From Acidimicrobiaceae bacterium (GTDB taxonomy: Bacteria; Actinomycetota; Acidimicrobiia; Acidimicrobiales; Poriferisodalaceae), in contig PAVP01000056.1 in assembly GCA_002713975.1 (NCBI GenBank), positions 9,238 to 14,862 of the forward strand: 5,625 bases of DNA, given 5' to 3'. This document shows positions 1 through 5,156 of this stretch, one piece after another (the stretch's first letter is position 1; the number at the start of each line of letters is the position of its first letter). Made by a program: the position numbers and the translations under genes. The notes under the pieces are model-generated. The model did no database searches, was not told where the DNA came from, and saw only the letters and a program-made list of their open reading frames with translations.

Positions 1-365
1 CGGAGGTGCTCGATCGGGTCAGTCGGGCCCGGCACATCCTCATCATCAAAGGTTCGGAGAACTAAAACCAAGGCATCAACTTCTCTAATCCCGGCAAGAA
101 ATTTGTTACCGAGTCCTTCCCCCTGGCTGGCCCCTTCAACTAGTCCTCCTATATCAACGAACTCGGTTGTTGAGTTAACAACTTTTCGACTTTCACTCAT
201 TTCAGCGAGAGCATCTAATCGTTGATCAGGAACCTTGACGACGCCAACATTCGGGTCGGTAGTGGCGAACGCATAAGGAGCAGCGAGTGCTCCGCCTCCA
301 GCTAGGGCGTTGAACAGAGAAGACTTACCAGCATTGGGTAGGCCGACGAATCCGAATCTTTCCAT
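1..365 (-). CDS. ychF: YchF/OLA1 translation-associated ATPase (N-terminal part; 3' end beyond the left edge)
   Basis: This is the first 121 codons of a YchF/Obg-like ATPase, a cytosolic P-loop protein of the TRAFAC class that associates with ribosomes and is known to prefer ATP over GTP. Seen: the start [16 protein letters not shown] carries the G1/Walker A loop (about residues 8-15), then [11 protein letters not shown] (switch I region, about 33-43), [13 protein letters not shown] (G3 region, about 68-80) and [17 protein letters not shown] (about 82-98), all in the order and spacing of the family. The family usually has DIAGLV at G3; this copy has DIGGLV. As in other YchF proteins a hydrophobic residue stands where classical GTPases have the catalytic glutamine. 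The ATG at 365-363 puts the P-loop at the usual distance from the N-terminus. No good ribosome binding site precedes it. The C-terminal half, including the TGS domain, is outside the window. The gene is divergent from the racemase gene. Confidence 0.95.
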   Translation of the reverse strand, partial: MERFGFVGLPNAGKSSLFNALAGGGALAAPYAFATTDPNVGVVKVPDQRLDALAEMSESRKVVNSTTEFVDIGGLVEGASQGEGLGNKFLAGIREVDALVLVLRTFDDEDVPGPTDPIEHL

Positions 366-374
366 TGGCAGGCG

Positions 375-402
375 AGGTTACCGCCACCGGGACGCAAGTC
401 AC
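375..402 (-). promoter_or_regulatory. Possible ychF promoter
   Basis: On the minus strand, TAACCT (380-375) fits the actinobacterial -10 pattern TAnnnT. It follows GTGACT (402-397), which shares TGAC with the -35 consensus, after a 16-nt spacer. The -10 ends 9 nt before the ychF ATG, so transcription would begin at or just before the start codon. That would suit the absence of a Shine-Dalgarno sequence. This is a pattern match only. Confidence 0.3.
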
Positions 403-456
403 CCATCAGCCGTGAAGCCCGCTCCCTGCTGTGAAAGAATCTGGAAACTAGTTCTT

Positions 457-464
457 AGGGAGGA
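457..464 (+). promoter_or_regulatory. Ribosome binding site that fixes the racemase start
   Basis: AGGGAGGA is a near-ideal Shine-Dalgarno sequence. It ends about 5 nt before the GTG at 469, which begins the family-conserved N-terminus (GPLSGVKVVELAGIGPGP). It decides between this GTG and in-frame upstream starts that would overlap ychF. Confidence 0.8.
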
Positions 465-468
465 CGTT

Positions 469-1608
469 GTGGGACCACTAAGTGGCGTAAAAGTTGTGGA
501 GTTAGCTGGCATTGGGCCTGGGCCTTTTTGCGCCATGCTCTTGGCGGACCTAGGAGCTGATGTAGTTCGGGTTGATCGGATGGCTCAAGTAGATCTCGGG
601 ATAGACAGGGGCAGAAAGTACAGCGTTCTAAATAGAAGTCGGCGTTCGGTGTCGGTCGATCTCAAGAACTCCGATGGTGTCGAGACCGTTCTTAAGCTCG
701 TGGAAGAAGCAGATGCTTTGATCGAAGGTTTCCGTCCGGGAGTTACAGAGCGACTCGGCTTGGGTCCCGACGAATGTCTTGAACGGAACCCGAAACTGGT
801 TTATGGCCGAATGACTGGGTGGGGACAAGATGGCCCAATGGCGCATGCCGCAGGTCACGACATCAACTACATCGCCCTGACTGGAGCCCTGCACGCGATC
901 GGATCGTCAGACAAACCATCACCTCCCCTCAATCTCGTGGGTGATTTTGGTGGCGGCGGAATTTATCTCGCGTTCGGAATATGCGCTGCGCTGCTTGAAT
1001 CAAAAACATCGGGCACAGGTCAAGTTGTAGACGCCGCAATGACTGAAGGTGCTGCTTCCTTAATGGCATCTATTTATGGGATGCATGCCTCAGGCCACTG
1101 GTCAGACAAGCGTGAGGACAACGTCCTTGACGGCGGCTCTTATTATTACGGGGTCTACGAAACTTCAGACCAGAAATTTGTATCCATCGGCTCTATCGAG
1201 GGCAAATTTCACGACGAACTCCTCGAATTGACAGGCCTAACAGACTCGTCAACAGAGGCTCGCAACGATCAGGAAAGTTGGGCTGAGAAGAAGTCTCGAC
1301 TCGCAGAAATAATTAAGTCACGAACCCGCGATGAGTGGGATGAAGTAATGCTGGGCAGCGACGTGTGTTATGCCCCGGTTCTCGACTTGTCTGAAGCACC
1401 AGGGCACCCCCACAACGTGGCACGGGGTTCTTTTGTTGAGGTAGACGGTGTGATGCAACCCGGGCCAGCTCCCAAGTTCAGTCGTACTCCTGGTCAGGTA
1501 CAAATGCCGCCCCCGGCACCAGGACAACACACCCTCGAAGTACTAACCGATTGGGGATTTTCAAGCGAGGACGTCGAGAAGTTAAAAGACGTAGGAGCTA
1601 TCAGTTAG
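469..1608 (+). CDS. mcr: Alpha-methylacyl-CoA racemase (MCR/AMACR type, CaiB/BaiF class III CoA-transferase family)
   Basis: This 379-aa cytosolic enzyme belongs to the family that interconverts (2R)- and (2S)-2-methylacyl-CoA, letting methyl-branched fatty acids or sterol side chains enter beta-oxidation. Seen: the N-terminus GPLSGVKVVELAGIGPGP and LADLGADVVRVDR are the CoA-binding start of the family. GHDINYI gives the catalytic histidine (His130) and NLVGDFGGG the catalytic aspartate (Asp159). GSIEGKF (Glu244) matches the third conserved acidic position of mycobacterial MCR. RPGVTERLGLGP, RMTGWGQ and GQVVDAAM are also shared, and the C-terminus ends in the family's VLTDWG. These racemase-specific motifs argue against a formyl- or succinyl-CoA transferase. 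The GTG start is chosen for its ribosome binding site and because upstream sequence matches nothing in the family and runs antisense into ychF. The length is slightly over the usual 360 residues. The physiological substrate cannot be read from the window, which contains no other beta-oxidation gene. Confidence 0.93.
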   Translation: MGPLSGVKVVELAGIGPGPFCAMLLADLGADVVRVDRMAQVDLGIDRGRKYSVLNRSRRSVSVDLKNSDGVETVLKLVEEADALIEGFRPGVTERLGLGPDECLERNPKLVYGRMTGWGQDGPMAHAAGHDINYIALTGALHAIGSSDKPSPPLNLVGDFGGGGIYLAFGICAALLESKTSGTGQVVDAAMTEGAASLMASIYGMHASGHWSDKREDNVLDGGSYYYGVYETSDQKFVSIGSIEGKFHDELLELTGLTDSSTEARNDQESWAEKKSRLAEIIKSRTRDEWDEVMLGSDVCYAPVLDLSEAPGHPHNVARGSFVEVDGVMQPGPAPKFSRTPGQVQMPPPAPGQHTLEVLTDWGFSSEDVEKLKDVGAIS

Positions 1609-1643
1609 GCACTCGAGTTTCCTATCTCTAGGGAATCGATCAA

Positions 1644-1664
1644 GTCCCCTGTAGCCTTGGGGAC
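1644..1664 (+). promoter_or_regulatory. Hairpin abutting the bL37 start codon
   Basis: GTCCCC (1644-1649) and GGGGAC (1659-1664) form a perfect 6-bp GC-rich stem with a 9-nt loop, ending at the base before the bL37 ATG. The 3' arm holds the only G-rich run near the start. A weaker alternative pairing exists between GGGA (1631-1634) and TCCC (1645-1648). It may control bL37 translation. It lacks a U-tract, so it is a poor terminator for the racemase gene. Function is inferred from position only. Confidence 0.35.
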
Positions 1665-1751
1665 ATGTCGAAGCGCAAAAAGAAACTTAAGTTACGCGCT
1701 CGTCGCAGCAAAGCCAACCACGGTAAACGGCCAAACTGCGGCAGGGGCTGA
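1665..1751 (+). CDS. Large ribosomal subunit protein bL37 (28-aa basic micro-protein)
   Basis: This 28-codon reading frame is below usual gene-calling cut-offs. Its product begins MSKRKKKLKLRARR and continues SKANHGKRPN, then a short CGRG tail. The lysine/arginine-rich start followed by KANHGKRPN is the signature, as I recall it, of bL37, the roughly 24-residue protein found in the large subunit of the mycobacterial ribosome. About half the residues are Lys or Arg, as expected for a peptide buried in rRNA. The ATG at 1665 has no in-frame alternative: a TAG lies in frame at 1629-1631 with no usable start between. The gene sits 56 bp after the racemase stop on the same strand and may be co-transcribed or have its own promoter; none is obvious. 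There is no well-spaced Shine-Dalgarno sequence. Compared with the mycobacterial protein it has a few extra C-terminal residues, including a cysteine. Identification rests on motif recall. Confidence 0.78.
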   Translation: MSKRKKKLKLRARRSKANHGKRPNCGRG

Positions 1752-1772
1752 CCTAGCAGTTCATCAGGTCAG
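1748..1772. terminator. Inverted repeat at the convergent junction, possible terminator
   Basis: CTGACCT (1748-1754) and AGGTCAG (1766-1772) make a perfect 7-bp stem with an 11-nt loop. The TGA stop of bL37 (1749-1751) lies in the left arm and the TGA stop of the last operon gene (minus strand, 1771-1769) in the right arm. On the plus strand the stem is followed by a pyrimidine-rich tract (TCACTTCTTTCCTC), giving a weak intrinsic-terminator look. On the minus strand no T-run follows. It is the only candidate for ending either transcript at this junction. Confidence 0.4.
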
Positions 1773-2647
1773 TCACTTCTTTCCTCTATCGCCGCAACCA
1801 CCGCGGCTGAGATGAGTCGAGCTCCATTTGACTGGTAGTGGGTACCGTCGTCTGTTCGTACCTCAAGTGCTTCACCATTCTCGTCCAAAATATGTTTGGT
1901 CCAGATGCCGTCTGGCGAGACGATTGCTGCTGCGTCTATCCATGCAGATCGGTCACCGTCATGAAATACCTCTTGAGTGATTGGGTTCACAACATCAGGT
2001 AAAGGCACCATGAAAGGGATCCGGAAATGCGGCATACCGACCCAGATGACCAAACGTCCCGTTCGGTCGACGGTCTCCAACATTTTCTTGATCCTCTGCT
2101 GATATTGCGCGATCCATTCCGCGCTTCCTTTATCTGAAGGCCCTCCACGAAAACCTTGCCAATCGTTACCTCCTATTGAAAGCACTACGACCTGGTAGGG
2201 GCCATCGGCCACTTCGTCTCGCAAATATTCGATCCAATCGAAATACCAATCACTAACCACGCCGGTCGACTTTCTGACATCCTCTGTGTAAACCCAGCGC
2301 CGTTCTCGGCTCACCAATTCTCTAAAACCCAGTGCAGCACCTCCGGCGAGGGAGTCACCGCCGACCCAGATATTGAGCGGTCTTGAGTCAATTGCTTCAG
2401 GCAAAAGTGACTTTCGATCTTCTCGACTCCAGTGGTAGTAGGCCTTTTCTTGGCCTAAGTGCGAAGTATGTAGATCAGGCCATCGAAGATGAGGCGCGCC
2501 CCAAGGGTCGAACCGAGAAGCCTTACCAGTAACCGGTAGCGACGAGTTGTCTTCCTCTCCTTCCGCGGCGCTGGGAATGCCAACAATCAATCCCGTCGCC
2601 AACAGGGTGACAACGTAGACAACGAAACGGAATTTCAGTCGTTCCAT
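1769..2647 (-). CDS. Exported SGNH/GDSL hydrolase-fold protein, DUF459-like (distal gene of MBOAT operon)
   Basis: This 292-aa protein has a likely Sec signal peptide: basic start MERLKFR, hydrophobic core about 8-25, and possible cleavage after IPSAA (residue 28). The SGNH domain spans about 90-290. Block I is GGDSLAGG with nucleophile Ser99. A block II-like Gly (129) precedes YFDW. Block III is SIGGND with Asn161. The end motif DGTH supplies the Asp267/His270 pair, so the catalytic set looks complete. SGNH proteins of this kind beside MBOAT acyltransferases (AlgJ/AlgX, PatB, DltD) act outside the membrane in transferring or removing O-acyl groups on glycans. Whether this one is a transferase, an esterase or an accessory protein is not decided by sequence. 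The ATG at 2647 overlaps the preceding gene by 13 bp and lacks a clear ribosome binding site, suggesting translational coupling. It resembles the preceding gene in motif order and flanking sequence, pointing to tandem duplication. Confidence 0.87.
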   Translation of the reverse strand: MERLKFRFVVYVVTLLATGLIVGIPSAAEGEEDNSSLPVTGKASRFDPWGAPHLRWPDLHTSHLGQEKAYYHWSREDRKSLLPEAIDSRPLNIWVGGDSLAGGAALGFRELVSRERRWVYTEDVRKSTGVVSDWYFDWIEYLRDEVADGPYQVVVLSIGGNDWQGFRGGPSDKGSAEWIAQYQQRIKKMLETVDRTGRLVIWVGMPHFRIPFMVPLPDVVNPITQEVFHDGDRSAWIDAAAIVSPDGIWTKHILDENGEALEVRTDDGTHYQSNGARLISAAVVAAIEERSD

Positions 2648-3711
2648 AGCTCTGCAACTTCGGGAGACTGCTTAATTTCTTTCAAAAGAAATTCGGATAG
2701 CCACTCACCGCCCCAATGACTCAGATGCACTCCATCAGTCAACCGCACGTCTACTAATTGCCCGGAGGAATCAAGAAGATACCGAGCATAGTTCCCCGAC
2801 TCATCGGTAAATAATGATCGGAGATCGAGATAGTGGACTCCTTGTCGTTCGTCTGCTTCTGCGCGATAAAGGTCGTTCAATTGCTTCATGCGCGAGTCAA
2901 ACCCGAGCCCACGCATTGGTGGCTGACCAACCCAGAGCACGATCCGTTCAGGTTTAGACGCTGCTAGATCCATAACAAGTGCTATGCGTCTTCGATATTC
3001 TTCTTCCCATTGCTCGCTAAATCGGTCGAGCCATCTACCGTCATCGGCCCTGATGTTTTGCGCGTCATTTCCACCGAACATCAGGATCACGGCGTCTGGG
3101 TCGTAGGTAGTCATCACCTCAGAAATGCGCGTTGGCCAATCGAAATAGTCAGGCCGACTCAATCCACTAGCTAATTTGGGTTCGGCCGTGGCTGAGACCG
3201 ACGGAGATTTTTCGGCCATCATCACAAAAGTCTCACCAAAGAATTGGACCATTGAGTCCCCTAACACCCAAATGGTGAAGGGGTTTCCAGGATCCCAAAT
3301 TGGCTCCGAAGTGTCTGTTGCACCTTGGTCTAAATGAAGTTCAGGGCCTTGTTCTTCCTCGACTGAGAGAATCAACCATTCTTCGCTGTGCGGTTCAGCC
3401 ACCGCTTCGATGTGCTCGCGGCGAAGAGTTATGTGTCCCTCGTCGCCTGACCGGCCCAGCAAAGAGTCACCGACCGTTCTCGGCCAGGTCAGCTTAAGCG
3501 TTGAAGCTGCGGCCTCAATTGGGGTCCATATCGCAACTGACAGCGAACGACTCCTGCTGTCTGGAAGACGTTCAGCGTCGGTCAGTAAGGCTGAAGAATT
3601 GATAAAGGCGGCGAGCGTTAGGCCCGCTATCCCACTTAAGAAGACTTGCCCCGCGGGAAAGCGGTCAGACCTCGATTGAGGGTTTAGCTCGGAGCCAGTG
3701 CCGTTTTCCAT
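2635..3711 (-). CDS. Membrane-anchored SGNH/GDSL hydrolase-fold protein, DUF459-like (middle gene of MBOAT operon)
   Basis: This 358-aa protein has a polar, Arg-containing N-terminal tail of about 21 residues, then one hydrophobic segment (about 22-44). That suggests a signal anchor with the rest outside the membrane. A variable region of about 100 residues precedes an SGNH domain at about 145-350. Block I is VLGDSMVQ (Ser153), block II SGLSRPDYFDW (Gly183), block III FGGNDAQN (Asn215), and the C-terminal pair is TDGVH (Asp326/His329). GDSM, RPDYFDW and GGNDAQ together are typical of the DUF459 branch of the superfamily. The ATG overlaps the MBOAT stop in a TGATG arrangement with no ribosome binding site, so translation probably depends on reinitiation. 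Expected role: extracytoplasmic acyl transfer or acyl-ester hydrolysis on a surface polysaccharide, working with the MBOAT protein. Sure of the fold; the exact reaction and glycan are unknown. Confidence 0.88.
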   Translation of the reverse strand: MENGTGSELNPQSRSDRFPAGQVFLSGIAGLTLAAFINSSALLTDAERLPDSRSRSLSVAIWTPIEAAASTLKLTWPRTVGDSLLGRSGDEGHITLRREHIEAVAEPHSEEWLILSVEEEQGPELHLDQGATDTSEPIWDPGNPFTIWVLGDSMVQFFGETFVMMAEKSPSVSATAEPKLASGLSRPDYFDWPTRISEVMTTYDPDAVILMFGGNDAQNIRADDGRWLDRFSEQWEEEYRRRIALVMDLAASKPERIVLWVGQPPMRGLGFDSRMKQLNDLYRAEADERQGVHYLDLRSLFTDESGNYARYLLDSSGQLVDVRLTDGVHLSHWGGEWLSEFLLKEIKQSPEVAELWND

Positions 3712-5099
3712 CAGAATTGGAAGTAAATAAAGGGCGCAACTCCGTCAGGTCCGAACATGTCAATCAAGACAAGGCCGACTCCGAAGGCCAATCCCTGGGT
3801 CAATATTGAGCGCCTATTCAACCATCGCTTCAAGTCCTCAGATCTGGAATCTGGAATGAATTGCGCGAGCAACATGGCAGCTAAAACAAGTATCAATAGA
3901 GCATTAGACAGATCCGTGGGGCCTGACGCGATGATTATCGCTTTGAGGACTTGTATGGCCGAGGAAAAGGATTCAGCTCTGAAAAAGATCCAGGCGAAAC
4001 ACACAATGTGAAATGTTGCGACCCACCGCAGCGCAGGGTGGATCTGTGATTTCGGCAACAGCCGCTCGACGGCTAGAGCTACCCCGTGGATAGCCCCCCA
4101 GATTACGAAATTCCAAGTGCTGCCATGCCACAAGCCACCCAAGATCATGGTGATAAGCAAATTGCGATAGGTATCCACCTTCTTGCCGCGATTGCCTCCC
4201 AAGGGGATGTACAGATAATCACGCAGCCAAGACGACAGCGTTATATGCCATCTCTGCCAGAACTCTCTAAGTGAAAGAGCACTGTACGGGCGGTCGAAGT
4301 TAGTCGGGAAACGGAATCCGAGAAGCAGAGCTACACCGATAGCTATATCGGTGTAGCCGGAAAAATCTGCATATATCTGGATTGCGTAGCCATAGACACC
4401 AAGGAGCACATCTTGGCTGCTATGACCCTCAGGGTTGGCGAACACGTCATCGACGATGGTGCTCGCCACCCAACTGGAAATGACAACCTTCTTGAATAAA
4501 CCTCGAAGTATCAGTTGGAAAGCCTCTCCCGAGGCCACCTGTCGGGGGTCTGGCCGTTGACTGATTTGCGGCGCCATTTCAGAGGCCCGAACTATCGGCC
4601 CCGCTACGAGCTGAGGGAAAAAGGAAAGGTACACAGCGAAATCGAGGATCGGCATAGGTTTGATGAGCTTTCGATGCATATCGATCACGTAACTCATCGC
4701 TTGGAAGGTAAAGAAAGAAATCCCTACCGGCAGTGTCAGTTCTAGCAACGGGATTGCGGTACCACTGCCCAAGAGATTGGACAGTTCAACCGCAAAAAAG
4801 TCGTAGTACTTAAAAACGCCTAGTAACGCGAGATCTGCGACTATGGCCGTGCGCATCCAATTTTTTGCCAAATCTTTGCTTCCAAGCTGGAGGTGCTTGT
4901 CTATCTGGGTTCCCGCCAACCAGTTCGAAGCAATGGCCCATAAGAGAAGAAAAACGAACCGCCAATTCCACCATCCATAAAAGAAGAGACTCGAGCAGAA
5001 CATCGTGATTTTCCAGATCAATGGGTTTGGGCGCGTCAACCAATTGAGGAGGAATATGGCTACGAAGAACAGGCCGAAGGCCAACGTGGGGAAAAGCAT
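3711..5099 (-). CDS. MBOAT-family membrane O-acyltransferase, AlgI-like (first gene of operon)
   Basis: This 462-aa integral membrane protein is of the AlgI/PatA/DltB type, which carries an acyl group, usually acetyl, from the cytoplasm through the membrane for O-acylation of an extracellular polymer. Seen: many hydrophobic segments spread over the whole length, from MLFPTLAFGLFF to the C-terminus. Family motifs occur in order: NPLIWK, VFKYYDFF (about 95-102), LPVGISFFTFQAMSYVID (123-140), FFPQLVAGPIVR (160-171), ADFSGYTDIAIG (244-255), NFDRPY (267-272), REFWQRWHITLSSWLRDYLY (278-297) followed by IPLGGNRG, and GLWHGSTWNFVIWG (322-335). His325 in GLWHG is the expected catalytic histidine, and His285 is the second conserved one. 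Length is close to the AlgI norm, so it appears intact. The start at 5099 gives the usual family N-terminus but has no recognisable ribosome binding site. It leads an overlapping operon with two SGNH genes. The acyl acceptor is unknown. Confidence 0.95.
   Translation of the reverse strand: MLFPTLAFGLFFVAIFLLNWLTRPNPLIWKITMFCSSLFFYGWWNWRFVFLLLWAIASNWLAGTQIDKHLQLGSKDLAKNWMRTAIVADLALLGVFKYYDFFAVELSNLLGSGTAIPLLELTLPVGISFFTFQAMSYVIDMHRKLIKPMPILDFAVYLSFFPQLVAGPIVRASEMAPQISQRPDPRQVASGEAFQLILRGLFKKVVISSWVASTIVDDVFANPEGHSSQDVLLGVYGYAIQIYADFSGYTDIAIGVALLLGFRFPTNFDRPYSALSLREFWQRWHITLSSWLRDYLYIPLGGNRGKKVDTYRNLLITMILGGLWHGSTWNFVIWGAIHGVALAVERLLPKSQIHPALRWVATFHIVCFAWIFFRAESFSSAIQVLKAIIIASGPTDLSNALLILVLAAMLLAQFIPDSRSEDLKRWLNRRSILTQGLAFGVGLVLIDMFGPDGVAPFIYFQF
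4330..4357 (-). repeat. 12-bp perfect inverted repeat inside the MBOAT gene
   Basis: GCTACACCGATA (4330-4341) and its exact reverse complement TATCGGTGTAGC (4346-4357) are separated by four bases, GCTA. The element lies over codons for the conserved YTDIAIGVA stretch of the MBOAT protein, so protein constraint contributes to the sequence. In mRNA it would fold into a stable hairpin. No function is assigned. Confidence 0.6.
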
Positions 5100-5123
5100 C
5101 TGGTTATCAATGGTGAAAGGGCA

Positions 5124-5133
5124 ACGCTAGCGT
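5124..5133. promoter_or_regulatory. Palindrome in the divergent spacer between the MBOAT operon and the phosphohexomutase gene
   Basis: ACGCTAGCGT is a perfect 10-bp palindrome located 24 bp upstream of the MBOAT ATG and just upstream of the phosphohexomutase start. Its position in the only intergenic DNA between two divergent genes makes it a possible operator. Each strand contains TAGCGT, which fits TAnnnT, but no matching -35 element was found at proper spacing on either side. Confidence 0.25.
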
Positions 5134-5156
5134 GCCGGATGAGGCAGGATGGCTTA

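Noticed and set aside
71..365. YchF residues differing from common forms (NAGKSS, DIGGLV) as signs of an inactive protein
   Set aside because: The P-loop lysine and serine are intact and the changes are conservative, so loss of function is not supported.
446..453. AACTAGTT palindrome upstream of the racemase ribosome binding site
   Set aside because: Eight bases of AT-rich palindrome are common by chance, and no promoter elements at proper spacing accompany it.
628..894. Open frame of 88 codons on the minus strand within the racemase gene
   Set aside because: Lies fully antisense to a strongly conserved coding region and has no recognisable motif.
1318..1530. Open frame of 70 codons on the minus strand near the racemase 3' end
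   Set aside because: Antisense shadow of conserved coding sequence with no family-like features.
3300..3679. Two overlapping plus-strand open frames across the SGNH linker and N-terminal region
   Set aside because: Antisense to the anchored SGNH gene; they overlap each other in different frames and show no domain or ribosome binding site.
3757..4745. Three plus-strand open frames inside the MBOAT gene
   Set aside because: Opposite strand to an intact gene with continuous family motifs; compositions look like reverse translation of membrane segments.
4810..5043. Second minus-strand open frame within the 5' part of the MBOAT gene
   Set aside because: Same strand but different frame from the real gene, and no similarity to any family recognised.
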